From NCBI RefSeq assembly GCF_000003605.2, contig NW_003110458.1, positions 1 through 22,500 on the forward strand: DNA of 22,500 nucleotides, given 5' to 3'. This DNA comes from Saccoglossus kowalevskii (lineage: Eukaryota > Hemichordata > Enteropneusta > Harrimaniidae). The notes under the pieces were generated by a model. The model had not been told where the DNA came from and did no database searches. It saw nothing but the letters and a program-made list of their open reading frames with translations. Shown here piece after piece: positions 1 through 8,446 of the stretch (position 1 is its first letter; each line of letters begins with the position of its first letter). A program made the position numbers and the translations under genes.

Positions 1-172
1 ATGTACTGTTTACACAGCAATGGGATCGACTAATTTTGGAAGCGCCAACATTGATATCAACAACAGACGTTTACTGTCTCAATGAAACTGTCAAATAATT
101 CAAAATTAGTGCAAGTAGAGAATTTGTGTTTATTGCTACACTTGCATTTCGAGTATTCATACCCTAAATAGA
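1..172 (-). other. Partial spacer of a copy left of the window
   Basis: The stretch begins inside the leader of a tRNA that must end a few bases before position 1 (it starts in the leader motif equivalent to tgttgtactgttta). It then shows the usual spacer with ttgatatcaa and the agacgtttactgtct inverted repeat. No gene is seen. A 33-bp piece of the leader (atcatcacataagtaatgt region) is missing compared with most units. Confidence 0.8.
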
Positions 173-254
173 CATAGTCGGCAGGATTCGAACCTGCGCG
201 GGCAGAGCCTAATGGATTTCTAGTCCATCGCCTTAACCACTCGGCCACGACTAC
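173..254 (-). tRNA. tRNA-Ser-AGA: tRNA-Ser(AGA), copy 1
   Basis: Full 82 nt with intact A and B boxes. C72 to U makes the first acceptor pair G1-U72, and the outer pair of the variable stem is lost (A/C). Shares the rare C72 change with copy 82 at the far end of the window. No T-run follows the gene. Probably able to fold. Confidence 0.82.
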
Positions 255-452
255 TGCTATTTTGTACTGTTTAACACAGCAATGGGATCGATAAATTGTG
301 GAATCATCACCTAAGTAATGTGCGCCAACATTGATATCAACAATAGACGTTTACTGTCTCAATGAAACTTTCAAATAATTCAAAATTAGGCTATATAAGG
401 GAATTATGTTTATTGCTACACTTGCAATTCGAGTATACATACCATAAATAGA

Positions 453-534
453 CGTAGTCGGCAGGAATAGTACCTGCGCGGGCAGAGCCCAATGGATTTC
501 TAGTCCATCGCCTTAACCACTCGGCCACGACTAC
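453..534 (-). pseudogene. tRNA-Ser pseudogene, copy 2 (B box destroyed)
   Basis: 82 nt and consensus everywhere except the T loop, which reads TACTATT instead of TTCGAAT. This removes T54, C56 and the core of the B box, so TFIIIC binding and the D-loop/T-loop contact should fail. Anticodon AGA and both stems around the changed loop are intact. Confidence 0.8.
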
Positions 535-732
535 TGCTATGTTGTAATGTTTAACACAGCAATGGGATCGATAAATTGTGGAATCATCACATAAGTAATG
601 TGCGCCAACATTGATATCAACAATAGACGTTTACTGTCTCAATGAAACTTTCAAATAATTCAAAATTAGTCCAAGTAGAGAATTTGTGTTTATTGCTACA
701 CTTGCATTTCGAGTATTCATACTCTAAATAGA

Positions 733-810
733 CGTAGTCGGCAGGATTCGAACCTGCGCGGGCAGAGTCCAATGGATTTCTAGTCATCGCTTACACTCGG
801 CCACGACTAC
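733..810 (-). pseudogene. tRNA-Ser pseudogene, copy 3 (D arm and anticodon stem deletions)
   Basis: Only 78 nt: four bases are missing, one from the 5' side of the anticodon stem and three from the D stem and loop, so neither arm can pair normally. The AGA loop and the B box remain. The variable stem has an A/C mismatch (GGAC) that is also present in copy 82. Confidence 0.85.
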
Positions 811-1008
811 TGCTATGTTGTACTGTTTAACACAGCAATGGGATCGACAAATTTTGGAATCATGACATAAGTAATGTGTGCCAACATTGATATCAACAAC
901 AAATGTTTACTGTCTCAATGACACTTTCAAATAATTCAAAATTAGGCTATATAAGGGTATTGTGTTTATTGCTACACTTGCATTTCGAGTATACATACCC
1001 TAAATAGA

Positions 1009-1090
1009 CGTAGTCGACAGGATTCGAACCTGCGCGGGCGGAGCCCAACGGATTTCTAGTCCATCGCCTTAACCACTCGGCCACGACTAC
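1009..1090 (-). tRNA. tRNA-Ser-AGA: tRNA-Ser(AGA), copy 4
   Basis: 82 nt, both promoter boxes intact. Differences are mild: G49-U65 wobble in the T stem, variable loop UCC instead of UCU, and U28-G42 wobble in the anticodon stem. The flanking spacer carries variants (catgacataagtaatgtgtg, caacaacaaatg) shared with the unit of copy 83. Confidence 0.85.
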
Positions 1091-1269
1091 TGCTATGATG
1101 TACTGTTTAACACAGCAATGGGATCGACAAATTTTGGAATCATCACATAAGTAATGTGCGCCAACATTGATATCAACAATGAAACTTTCAAATAATTCAA
1201 AATTAGTACAAATAGAGAAATTGTGTTTATTGCTACACTTGCAATTCGAGTATACATACCCTAAATAGA

Positions 1270-1338
1270 CGTAGTCAGCAGGATTCGAACTGCGAAGGGA
1301 TTTCTAGTACATCGCCTTAACCACTCGGCCACAACTAC
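1270..1338 (-). pseudogene. tRNA-Ser pseudogene, copy 5 (variable arm lost)
   Basis: 69 nt. A 13-nt deletion removes nearly all of the variable arm and one side of the T stem. The anticodon stem has a mismatch at position 30 and the acceptor stem has C6 to U. The AGA loop survives. Without the long arm SerRS recognition is not expected. Confidence 0.87.
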
Positions 1339-1535
1339 TGCTATGTTGTACTGTTTAACACAGCAATGGGATCGACACATTTTGGAATCATCACATAAGT
1401 AATGTGCGCCAACATTGATATCAACAATAGACGTTTACTGTCTCAATGAAACTTTCAAATAATTCAAAATTATGCCAAGCAGAGAAATTGTGTTTATTGC
1501 TACACTTCATTTCGAGTAAACATACCCTAAATAGA

Positions 1536-1618
1536 CGTCGTCAGCAGATTCATACCTGCGCGGGCAGAGCCCAATGGATTTCTAGTCCATCGCCTTTAAC
1601 CACTCGGGCCACGACTAC
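1536..1618 (-). pseudogene. tRNA-Ser pseudogene, copy 6
   Basis: 83 nt after one deletion and two insertions: a base is missing from the T stem and bases are added in the D loop and near the D stem. The T loop reads TATGAAT, so the B box is broken. The acceptor 3' strand is TGACGAC, a combination also found in copy 78. Confidence 0.85.
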
Positions 1619-1816
1619 TGCTATGTTGTACTGTTTAACACAGCAATGTGATCAACAAATTTTTGAATCATCACATAAGTAATGTGCGCCAACATTGATA
1701 TCAACAACAGATGTTTACTGTCTCAATGAAACTTTCAAATAATTCAAAATTAGGCTATATAAGGGAATTGGGTTTCTTGCTACACTTGCATTTCGAGTAT
1801 ACATACCCTAAATAGA

Positions 1817-1898
1817 CGTAGTCGGCAAGATTCGAACCTGCGCGGGCAGAGCCCAATGGGTTTCTAATCCATCGCCTTAACCACTCGGCCACGACTAC
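1817..1898 (-). tRNA. tRNA-Ser-AGA: tRNA-Ser(AGA), copy 7
   Basis: 82 nt with intact A box. G52-U62 wobble in the T stem changes one B-box base (GGTTCGAATTC at the 3' end by one position), C32 is U, and A31/C39 is a mismatch closing the anticodon loop. Anticodon is still AGA. Possibly weak. Confidence 0.7.
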
Positions 1899-2077
1899 TG
1901 CTATGTTGTACTGTTTAACACAGCAATGGGATCGACAAATTTTTGAATCATCACATAAATAATGTGCGCCAACATTGATATCAACAATGAAACTTCCAAA
2001 TAATTCAAAATTAGGCCAAGTAGAGAAATTGTGTTTATTGCTACACTTGCATTTCGAGTATACATACCCTAAATAGA

Positions 2078-2159
2078 CGTAGTCAGCAGGAATCGAACCT
2101 GCGCGGGCAGAGCCCAATGGATTTCTAGTCCATCGCCTTAACCACTCGGCCACGACTAC
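2078..2159 (-). tRNA. tRNA-Ser-AGA: tRNA-Ser(AGA), copy 8
   Basis: 82 nt. G7-U66 wobble in the acceptor stem, and T loop TTCGATT, which still fits the B-box consensus. All other arms match the array consensus. Confidence 0.87.
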
Positions 2160-2338
2160 TGTTATGTTGTACTGTTGAACACAGCAATGGGATCGACAAA
2201 TTTTTGAATCATCACATAAATAATGTGCGCCAACATTGATATCAACAATGAAACTTCCAAATAATTCAAAATTAGGCCAAGTAGAGAAATTGTGTTTATT
2301 GCTACACTTGCATTTCGAGTATACATACCCTAAATAGA

Positions 2339-2420
2339 CGTAGTCGGCAGGATTCGAACCTGCGCGGGCAAAGCCCAATGGATTTCTAGTCCATCGACTA
2401 AACCACTCGGCCACGACTAC
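2339..2420 (-). tRNA. tRNA-Ser-AGA: tRNA-Ser(AGA), copy 9
   Basis: 82 nt with intact boxes. The D stem has a C11/U24 mismatch and the D loop ends GGTTTA; the variable loop is UUU. Its spacer on the high side begins a block of about 1.3-1.5 kb repeated 3128 bp downstream (partner copy 21). Confidence 0.72.
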
Positions 2421-2606
2421 TGTTATGTTGTACTGTTGAACACAGCAATGGGATCGACAAATTTTGGAATCATCACACAAGTAATGTGCGGCAACATTGA
2501 TATCAACAACAGACGTTTAGTGTCTCAATGAAACTGACAAATAATTCAAAATTAGGCTATATAATTGTGTTTATTGCTACACTTGCATTTCGAGTATATA
2601 TACCCT

Positions 2607-2613
2607 AAAAAAA
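2607..2613 (-). terminator. Pol III T7 terminator of copy 10
   Basis: Seven A on the plus strand are seven T directly after G73 in the transcript direction, where most units have TCTATTT. Confidence 0.85.
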
Positions 2614-2695
2614 CGTAATCGGCAGGATTCGAACCTGCGCGGGCAGAGCCCAATGGATTTCTAGTCCATCGCCTTAACCAATCGGCCACGACTAC
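2614..2695 (-). tRNA. tRNA-Ser-AGA: tRNA-Ser(AGA), copy 10, T-run class
   Basis: 82 nt. C69 to U gives a G4-U69 wobble, the mark of the T-run class. G15 to U in the D loop (GATTGG) alters a purine expected in the A box and the 15-48 contact. Partner of copy 22 at +3128. Confidence 0.75.
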
Positions 2696-2868
2696 TGTTA
2701 TGTTGTACTGTTTAACACGCAATGGCATCGACAAATTTTGGAATCATAAATAATGTGCGCCAACATTGATATCAACAATGAAACTTTCAAATAATTCAAA
2801 ATTAGGCCAAGTAGAGAAATTGTGTTTATTGCTACACTTGCATTTCGAGTATACATACACTAAATTGA

Positions 2869-2950
2869 CGTAGTCGGCAGGATTCGAACCAGCGCGGGCA
2901 GAGCCCAATGGATTTCTAGTCCATCGCCTTAACCACTCGGCCACGACTAC
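2869..2950 (-). tRNA. tRNA-Ser-AGA: tRNA-Ser(AGA), copy 11
   Basis: 82 nt. One mismatch in the T stem (A51 to U, facing U63), outside the core B box. Trailer begins TCAATTTAG. Partner of copy 23 at +3128 with the same T-stem change. Confidence 0.8.
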
Positions 2951-3130
2951 TGTTATGTTGTACTGTTTAACACAGCAATGGGATCGACACATTTTGGAGT
3001 CATCACATAAGAAATGTGCGCACACATTGATATCAACAATGGAACTGTCAAATAATTCAAAATTAGGCCAAGTAGAGAAATTGTGTTTTTTAGCTACACT
3101 TGCATTTCGAGTATACATACCCTAAATAGA

Positions 3131-3212
3131 CGTAGTCGGCAGGATTCGAAACTACGCGGGCAGGGCCCAATGGATTTCTAGTCCATCGCCTTAACCACTC
3201 GGCCACGACTAC
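3131..3212 (-). tRNA. tRNA-Ser(AGA), copy 12, G53 lost
   Basis: 82 nt. T stem 5' side is GTAGT: C50 to U (wobble) and G53 to U, breaking the nearly invariant G53-C61 pair and one B-box base. Variable loop is CCU. Partner of copy 24. Folding possible, activity doubtful. Confidence 0.55.
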
Positions 3213-3391
3213 TGTTATGTTGTACTGTTTAACACAGCAATGGGATCGACAAAATTTGGAATCATCACATAAATAATGTGCGCCAACATTGATATCAACA
3301 ATGAAACTTTCAAATAATTCAAAATTAGTCCAAGTAGAGAAATTGTGTTTATTGCTACACTTGCATTTCGAGTATACATACCCTAAATAGA

Positions 3392-3473
3392 CGTAGTCGG
3401 CAGGATTCGAAACTGCGCGGGCAGAGCCCAATGGATTTCTAGTCCATCGCCTTAACCACTCGGCCACGACTAC
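3392..3473 (-). tRNA. tRNA-Ser(AGA), copy 13, G53 lost
   Basis: 82 nt and consensus except G53 to U, which breaks the pair that closes the T loop and gives B box GTTTCGAATCC. Partner of copy 25 at +3128. Confidence 0.6.
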
Positions 3474-3652
3474 TGCTATGTTGTCCTGTTTAACACAGCA
3501 ATGGGATCGACAAAGTAATGTGCGCCAACATTGATATCAACAACAGACGTTTACTGTCTCAATGAAACTCACAAATAATTCAAAATAAGTCCAAGTAGAG
3601 AAATTGTGTTTATTGCTACACTTGTACTTCGAGTATACATACCCTAAATAGA

Positions 3653-3734
3653 CGTAGTCGGCAGGATTCGAACCTGCGCGGGCAGAGCCCAATGGATTTC
3701 TAGTCCATCGCCTTAACCACTCGGCCACGACTAC
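3653..3734 (-). tRNA. tRNA-Ser-AGA: tRNA-Ser(AGA), copy 14, consensus
   Basis: Matches the 82-nt consensus at every base. The trailer starts TCTATTTAGGG with no T-run; the first TTTT on the transcribed strand is some 65 nt further on. Leader is the CAGAGCA variant (tgctctg on the plus strand). Confidence 0.96.
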
Positions 3735-3920
3735 TGCTCTGTTGTACTGTTTAACACAGCAATGGGATAGACAAATTTTGGAGTCATCACATAAGTAATG
3801 TTCGCCAACATTGATATCAACAACAGACGTTTAGTGTCTCAATGAAACTGACAAATAATTCAAAATTAGGCTATATAATTGTGTTTATTGCTACACTTGC
3901 ATTTCGAGTATACATACCCT

Positions 3921-3927
3921 AAAAAAA
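3921..3927 (-). terminator. Pol III T7 terminator of copy 15
   Basis: Seven T directly after G73 on the transcribed strand. Confidence 0.85.
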
Positions 3928-4009
3928 CGTAATCGGCAGGATTCGAACCTGCGCGGGCAGAGCCCAATGGATTTCTAGTCCATCGCCTTAACCAATCGGC
4001 CACGACTAC
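3928..4009 (-). tRNA. tRNA-Ser-AGA: tRNA-Ser(AGA), copy 15, T-run class
   Basis: 82 nt. G4-U69 wobble and G15 to U (GATTGG). Its leader has one extra change (gttacg). Partner of copy 32 at +4437. Confidence 0.75.
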
Positions 4010-4155
4010 TGTTACGTTGTACTGTTTAACACGCAATGGCATCGACAAATTTTGGAATCATAAATAATGTGCGCCAACATTGATATCAACAATGAAACTT
4101 TCAAATAATTCAAAATTAGGCCAAGTAGAGAAATTGTGTTTATTGCTACACTTGA

Positions 4156-4237
4156 CGTAGTCGGCAGGATTCGAACCTGCGCGGGCAGAGCCCAATGGAT
4201 TTCTAGTCCATCGCCTTAACCACTCGGCCACGACTAC
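4156..4237 (-). tRNA. tRNA-Ser-AGA: tRNA-Ser(AGA), copy 16, consensus gene with shortened trailer
   Basis: Matches the consensus at all 82 positions. The 3' flank lacks 27 bp compared with other units (the atttcgagtatacataccct region), so the gene is joined directly to TCAAGTGTAGC and this unit is 228 bp. Copy 33 has the same deletion. Confidence 0.95.
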
Positions 4238-4416
4238 TGTTATGTTGTACTGTTTAACACAGCAATGGGATCGACACATTTTGGAGTCATCACATAAGTA
4301 ATGTGCGCCAACATTGATATCAACAATGAAACTGTCAAATAATTCAAAATTAGTCAAAGTAGAGAAATTGTGTTTATTGCTACACTTTCATTTCGAGTAT
4401 ACATACCCTAAATAGA

Positions 4417-4498
4417 CGTAGTTGGCAGGATTCGAACCTGCGCGGGCAGAGCCCAATGGATTTCTAGTCCATCGCCTTAACCACTCGGCCACGACTAC
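4417..4498 (-). tRNA. tRNA-Ser-AGA: tRNA-Ser(AGA), copy 17
   Basis: 82 nt. A single change, G67 to A, makes a C6/A67 mismatch in the acceptor stem. Promoter boxes intact. Confidence 0.8.
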
Positions 4499-4665
4499 TG
4501 CTATGTTGTCCTGTTTAACACAGCAATGGGATCGACAAAGTAATGTGCGCCAACATTGATATCAACAACAGACGTTTACTGTCTCAATGAAACTGACAAA
4601 TAATTCAAAATTAGGCTATATAATTGTGTTTATTGCTACACTTGCATTTCGAGTATACATACCCT

Positions 4666-4671
4666 AAAAAA
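4666..4671 (-). terminator. Pol III T6 terminator of copy 18
   Basis: Six T directly after G73, one fewer than the usual seven in this class. Confidence 0.82.
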
Positions 4672-4753
4672 CGTAATCGGCAGGATTCGAACCTGCGCGG
4701 GCAGAGCCCAATGGATTTCTAGTCCATCGCCTTAACCACTCGGCCACGACTAC
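4672..4753 (-). tRNA. tRNA-Ser-AGA: tRNA-Ser(AGA), copy 18, T-run class
   Basis: 82 nt; the only change from consensus is the G4-U69 wobble. Full A and B boxes plus an abutting terminator make it one of the best-equipped genes in the window. Confidence 0.93.
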
Positions 4754-4925
4754 TGTTATGTTGTACTGTTTAACACGCAATGGGATTGACAAATTTTGGA
4801 ATCATAAATAATGTGCGCCAACATTGATATCAACAATGAAACTTTCAAATAATTCAAAATTAGGCCAAGTAGAGAAAATGTGTTTATTGCTACACTTGCA
4901 TTTCGAGTATACATACCTAAATAGA

Positions 4926-5007
4926 CGTAGTCGGCAGGATTCGAACCTGCGCGGGCAGAGCCCAATGGATTTCTAGTCCATCGCCTTAATCAATCGGCCA
5001 CGACTAC
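4926..5007 (-). tRNA. tRNA-Ser(AGA), copy 19, D loop damaged
   Basis: 82 nt. The D loop reads GATTGATTAA: G15 to U and G19 to A. G19 normally pairs with C56 of the T loop and is the end of the A box, so both folding and transcription may suffer. The spacer has two bases fewer before the gene (acctaaatag). Confidence 0.55.
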
Positions 5008-5205
5008 TGTTATGTTGTACTGTTTAACACAGCAATGGGATCGACAAATTTTGGAATCATCACATAAGTAATGTGCGCCAACATTGATATCAACAACAGA
5101 CGTTTACTGTCTCAATGAAACTGACAAATAATTCAAAATGAGGCCAAGTCGAGAAATTGTGTTTATTGCTACACTTGCATTTCGAGTATATATACCCTAA
5201 ATACA

Positions 5206-5287
5206 CGTAGTCAGCTGGATTCGAACCTGCGTTGGCAGAGCCCAATGGATTTTTAGTACATCGCCATAACCACTCGGCCACGACTAC
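5206..5287 (-). tRNA. tRNA-Ser-like, anticodon AAA, copy 20
   Basis: 82 nt. The loop is CTAAAAA, so G35 to A turns the serine anticodon AGA into AAA (Phe UUU). A and B boxes are intact and G73 is kept. Other marks of the AAA subfamily: G7-U66, A21 to U, variable region ending CCAAC. Two mismatches: T stem 51/63 and anticodon stem 30/40. Its long arm and G73 would still be read by SerRS. Partner copy 38 at +4715. Confidence 0.6.
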
Positions 5288-5466
5288 TGTTATGTTGTAC
5301 TGTTGTACACAGCAATGGGATCGACAAATTTTTGAATCATCACATAAATAATGTGCGCCAACATTGATATCAACAATGAAACTTCCAAATAAATCAAAAT
5401 TAGGCCAAGTAGAGAAATTGTGTTTATTGCTACACTTGCATTTCGAGTATACATACCCTAAATAGA

Positions 5467-5548
5467 CGTAGTCGACAGGATTCGAACCTGCGCGGGCAGA
5501 GCCCAATGGATTTCTAGTCCATCGCCTTAACCACTCGGCCACGACTAC
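5467..5548 (-). tRNA. tRNA-Ser-AGA: tRNA-Ser(AGA), copy 21
   Basis: 82 nt, single change C65 to U giving a G49-U65 wobble in the T stem. Promoter boxes intact. Confidence 0.92.
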
Positions 5549-5734
5549 TGTTATGTTGTACTGTTGAACACAGCAATGGGATCGACAAATTTTGGAATCA
5601 TCACACAAGTAATGTGCGGCAACATTGATATCAACAACAGACGTTTAGTGTCTCAATGAAACTGACAAATAATTCAAAATTAGGCTATATAATTGTGTTT
5701 ATTGCTACACTTGCATTTCGAGTATATATACCCT

Positions 5735-5741
5735 AAAAAAA
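5735..5741 (-). terminator. Pol III T7 terminator of copy 22
   Basis: Seven T directly after G73 on the transcribed strand. Confidence 0.85.
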
Positions 5742-5823
5742 CGTAATCGGCAGGATTCGAACCTGCGCGGGCAGAGCCCAATGGATTTCTAGTCCATCGC
5801 CTTAACCAATCGGCCACGACTAC
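5742..5823 (-). tRNA. tRNA-Ser-AGA: tRNA-Ser(AGA), copy 22, T-run class
   Basis: 82 nt. G4-U69 wobble and G15 to U; same sequence as copy 10, which lies 3128 bp to the left. Confidence 0.75.
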
Positions 5824-5996
5824 TGTTATGTTGTACTGTTTAACACGCAATGGCATCGACAAATTTTGGAACCATAAATAATGTGCGCCAACATTGATAT
5901 CAACAATGAAACTTTCAAATAATTCAAAATTAGGCCAAGTAGAGAAATTGTGTTTATTGCTACACTTGCATTTCGAGTATACATACACTAAATTGA

Positions 5997-6078
5997 CGTA
6001 GTCGGCAGGATTCGAACCAGCGCGGGCAGAGCCCAATGGATTTCTAGTCCATCGCCTTAACCACTCGGCCACGACTAC
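5997..6078 (-). tRNA. tRNA-Ser-AGA: tRNA-Ser(AGA), copy 23
   Basis: 82 nt, U51/U63 mismatch in the T stem, trailer TCAATTTAG; duplicate of copy 11. Confidence 0.8.
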
Positions 6079-6258
6079 TGTTATGTTGTACTGTTTAACA
6101 CAGCAATGGGATCGACACATTTTGGAGTCATCACATAAGAAATGTGCGCCCACATTGATATCAACAATGGAACTGTCAAATAATTCAAAATTAGGCCAAG
6201 TAGAGAAATTGTGTTTTTTAGCTACACTTGCATTTCGAGTATACATACCCTAAATAGA

Positions 6259-6340
6259 CGTAGTCGGCAGGATTCGAAACTACGCGGGCAGGGCCCAATG
6301 GATTTCTAGTCCATCGCCTTAACCACTCGGCCACGACTAC
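6259..6340 (-). tRNA. tRNA-Ser(AGA), copy 24, G53 lost
   Basis: 82 nt, T stem GTAGT and variable loop CCU; duplicate of copy 12 with the same G53 defect. Confidence 0.55.
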
Positions 6341-6519
6341 TGTTATGTTGTACTGTTTAACACAGCAATGGGATCGAGAAAATTTGGAATCATCACATAA
6401 ATAATGTGCGCCAACATTGATATCAACAATGAAACTTTCAAATAATTCAAAATTAGTCCAAGTAGAGAAATTGTGTTTATTGCTACACTTGCATTTCGAG
6501 TATACATACCCTAAATAGA

Positions 6520-6601
6520 CGTAGTCGGCAGGATTCGAAACTGCGCGGGCAGAGCCCAATGGATTTCTAGTCCATCGCCTTAACCACTCGGCCACGACTA
6601 C
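6520..6601 (-). tRNA. tRNA-Ser(AGA), copy 25, G53 lost
   Basis: 82 nt, only change G53 to U; duplicate of copy 13. Confidence 0.6.
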
Positions 6602-6780
6602 TGCTATGTTGTCCTGTTTAACACAGCAATGGGATCGACAAAGTAATGTGCGCCAACATTGATATCAACAACAGACGTTTACTGTCTCAATGAAACTCAC
6701 AAATAATTCAAAATAAGTCCAAGTAGAGAAATTGTGTTTATTGCTACACTTGTACTTCGAGTATACATACCCTAAATAGA

Positions 6781-6862
6781 CGTAGTCGGCAGGATTCGAA
6801 CCTGCGCGGGCAGAGCACAATGGATTTCTAGTCCATCGCCTTAACCACTCGGCCACGACTAC
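6781..6862 (-). tRNA. tRNA-Ser-AGA: tRNA-Ser(AGA), copy 26
   Basis: 82 nt. One change: a G to U in the variable stem (GTGC) facing C, a mismatch. Otherwise the counterpart of consensus copy 14, so the change arose after the block was duplicated. Confidence 0.85.
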
Positions 6863-7048
6863 TGCTCTGTTGTACTGTTTAACACAGCAATGGGATCGAC
6901 AAATTTTGGAGTCATCACATAAGTAATGTGCGCCAACATTGATATCAACAACAGACGTTTACTGTCTCAATGAAACTGACAAATAATTCAAAATTAGGCT
7001 ATATAATTGTGTTTATTGCTACACTTGCATTTCGAGTATACATACCCT

Positions 7049-7055
7049 AAAAAAA
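7049..7055 (-). terminator. Pol III T7 terminator of copy 27
   Basis: Seven T directly after G73 on the transcribed strand. Confidence 0.85.
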
Positions 7056-7137
7056 CGTAATCGGCAGGATTCGAACCTGCGCGGGCAGAGCCCAATGGAT
7101 TTCTAGTCTATCGCCTTAACCACTCGGCCACGACTAC
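7056..7137 (-). tRNA. tRNA-Ser-AGA: tRNA-Ser(AGA), copy 27, T-run class
   Basis: 82 nt. G4-U69 wobble plus G29 to A, an A/C mismatch in the anticodon stem. Unlike its positional partner copy 15 it keeps G15, which marks the right edge of the 3128-bp-offset block. Confidence 0.72.
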
Positions 7138-7317
7138 TGTTATGTTGTACTGTTTAACACAGCAATGGGATCGACACATTTTGGAGTCATCACATAAGTA
7201 ATGTGCGCCAACATTGATATCAACAATGGAACTGTCAAATAATTCAAAATTAGGCCAAGTAGATAAATTGTGTTTTTTAGCTACACTTGCATTTCGAGTA
7301 TACATACCCTAAATAGA

Positions 7318-7399
7318 CGTAGTCGGCAGGATTCGAACCTACGCGGGCAGAGCCCAATGGATTTCTAGTCCATCGCCTTAACCACTCGGCCACGACTAC
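7318..7399 (-). tRNA. tRNA-Ser-AGA: tRNA-Ser(AGA), copy 28
   Basis: 82 nt, single change C50 to U (U50-G64 wobble in the T stem). Boxes intact. Confidence 0.9.
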
Positions 7400-7566
7400 T
7401 GTTATGTTGTACTGTTTAACACAGCAATGGGATCGACAAAGTAATGTGCGCCAACATTGATATCAACAACAGACGTTTACTGTCTCAATGAAACTGACAA
7501 ATAATTCAAAATTAGGCTATATAATTGTGTTTATTGCTACACTTGCATTTCGAGTATACATACCCT

Positions 7567-7573
7567 AAAAAAA
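7567..7573 (-). terminator. Pol III T7 terminator of copy 29
   Basis: Seven T directly after G73 on the transcribed strand. Confidence 0.85.
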
Positions 7574-7655
7574 CGTAATCGGCAGGATTCGAACCAGCGC
7601 GGGCAGAGCCCAATGGATTTCTAGTCCATCGCCTTAACCAATCGGCCACGACTAC
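7574..7655 (-). tRNA. tRNA-Ser(AGA), copy 29, T-run class
   Basis: 82 nt. G4-U69 wobble, G15 to U, and a U51/U63 mismatch in the T stem like copies 11 and 23. Confidence 0.65.
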
Positions 7656-7828
7656 TGTTATGTTGTACTGTTTAACACGCAATGGCATCGACAAATTTTG
7701 GAATCATAAATAATGTGCGCCAACATTGATATCAACAATGAAACTTTCAAATAATTCAAAATGAGGCCAAGTAGAGAAATTGTGTTTATTGCTACACTTG
7801 CATTTCGAGTATACATACCCTAAATAGA

Positions 7829-7910
7829 CGTAGTCGGCAGGATTCGAAACTGCGCGGGCAGAGCCCAATGGATTTCTAGTCCATCGCCTTAACCACTCGG
7901 CCACGACTAC
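7829..7910 (-). tRNA. tRNA-Ser(AGA), copy 30, G53 lost
   Basis: 82 nt, only change G53 to U, breaking the G53-C61 pair and the start of the B box. Confidence 0.6.
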
Positions 7911-8089
7911 TGCTATGTTGTCCTGTTTAACACAGCAATGGGATCGACAAAGTAATGTGCGCCAACATTGATATCAACAACAGACGTTTACTGTCTCAAT
8001 GAAACTGACAAATAATTAAAAATAAGTCCAAGTAGAGAAATTGTGTTTATTGCTACACTTGTATTTCGAGTATACATACCCTAAATAGA

Positions 8090-8171
8090 CGTAGTCGGCA
8101 GGATTCGAACATGCGCGGGCAGAGCCCAATGGATTTCTAGTCCATAGCCTTAACCACTCGGCCACGACTAC
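8090..8171 (-). tRNA. tRNA-Ser(AGA), copy 31, T stem damaged
   Basis: 82 nt. G52 to U mismatches C62 and alters the first base of the B box; G26 to U at the D/anticodon junction. Counterpart of consensus copy 14 in the block repeated at +4437. Confidence 0.55.
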
Positions 8172-8357
8172 TGCTCTGTTGTACTGTTTAACACAGCAAT
8201 GGGATCGACAAATTTTGGAGTCATCACATAAGTAATGTGCGCCAACATTGATATCAACAACAGACGTTTACTGTCTCAATGAAACTGACAAATAATTCAA
8301 AATTAGGCTATATAATTGTGTTTATTGCTACACTTGCATTTCGAGTATACATACCCT

Positions 8358-8364
8358 AAAAAAA
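8358..8364 (-). terminator. Pol III T7 terminator of copy 32
   Basis: Seven T directly after G73 on the transcribed strand. Confidence 0.85.
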
Positions 8365-8446
8365 CGTAATCGGCAGGATTCGAACCTGCGCTGGCCGAGC
8401 CCAATGGATTTCTAGTCCATCGCCTTAACCAATCGGCCACGACTAC
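8365..8446 (-). tRNA. tRNA-Ser(AGA), copy 32, T-run class
   Basis: 82 nt. G4-U69 wobble, G15 to U, and two changes in the variable region (TGGGCTCGGCCAGC) that cost the outer pair of the arm. Partner of copy 15. Confidence 0.68.

Larger units (their letters stand above)
2421..3734 (-). repeat. Five-gene block, left copy (offset 3128)
   Basis: Copies 10-14 with their spacers reappear as copies 22-26 with the same order, same private mutations and identical spacing. By eye only a few bases differ. Similarity weakens beyond copies 9 and 15. Confidence 0.85.
3869..4237 (-). repeat. Two-gene block with 27-bp trailer deletion, left copy
   Basis: Copies 15-16; the rare trailer deletion and the G15 change recur together 4437 bp to the right. 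Confidence 0.8.
5549..6862 (-). repeat. Five-gene block, right copy (offset 3128)
   Basis: Second copy of the block at 2421-3734. Differences seen include one base in copy 26 and single changes in three spacers. Confidence 0.85.

Noticed and set aside
173-254. Bacterial, phage or organelle tRNA cluster
   Set aside because: Only one isoacceptor is present, CCA is not encoded, the AGA anticodon and sequence are typical of eukaryotic nuclear tRNA-Ser, and there are no other genes.
1446-1682. Plus-strand open reading frame of 78 codons
   Set aside because: It runs antisense across pseudogene copy 6 and its spacer; it exists only because indels there removed stops and is not conserved in other units.
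1755-2480. Minus-strand open reading frames up to 241 codons with a repeating WLRRWTRNPLGSARAG peptide
   Set aside because: The peptide is the translated tRNA gene and its trailer. The frame stays open over several units only where spacing is 261 bp, a multiple of three. Start codons vary, frames break in 280-bp units, and the RNA-gene structure explains the conservation. Not a protein family.
3085-3092. Plus-strand T tracts (for example gtgttttttagc) as terminators
   Set aside because: They are T-runs only on the non-coding side of this array; in the direction of tRNA transcription they read as A-runs and would not stop Pol III.
5206-5287. Calling the AAA copies true tRNA-Phe genes
   Set aside because: The long variable arm, acceptor stem and G73 are serine features and the rest matches the neighbouring tRNA-Ser copies; only the anticodon changed.
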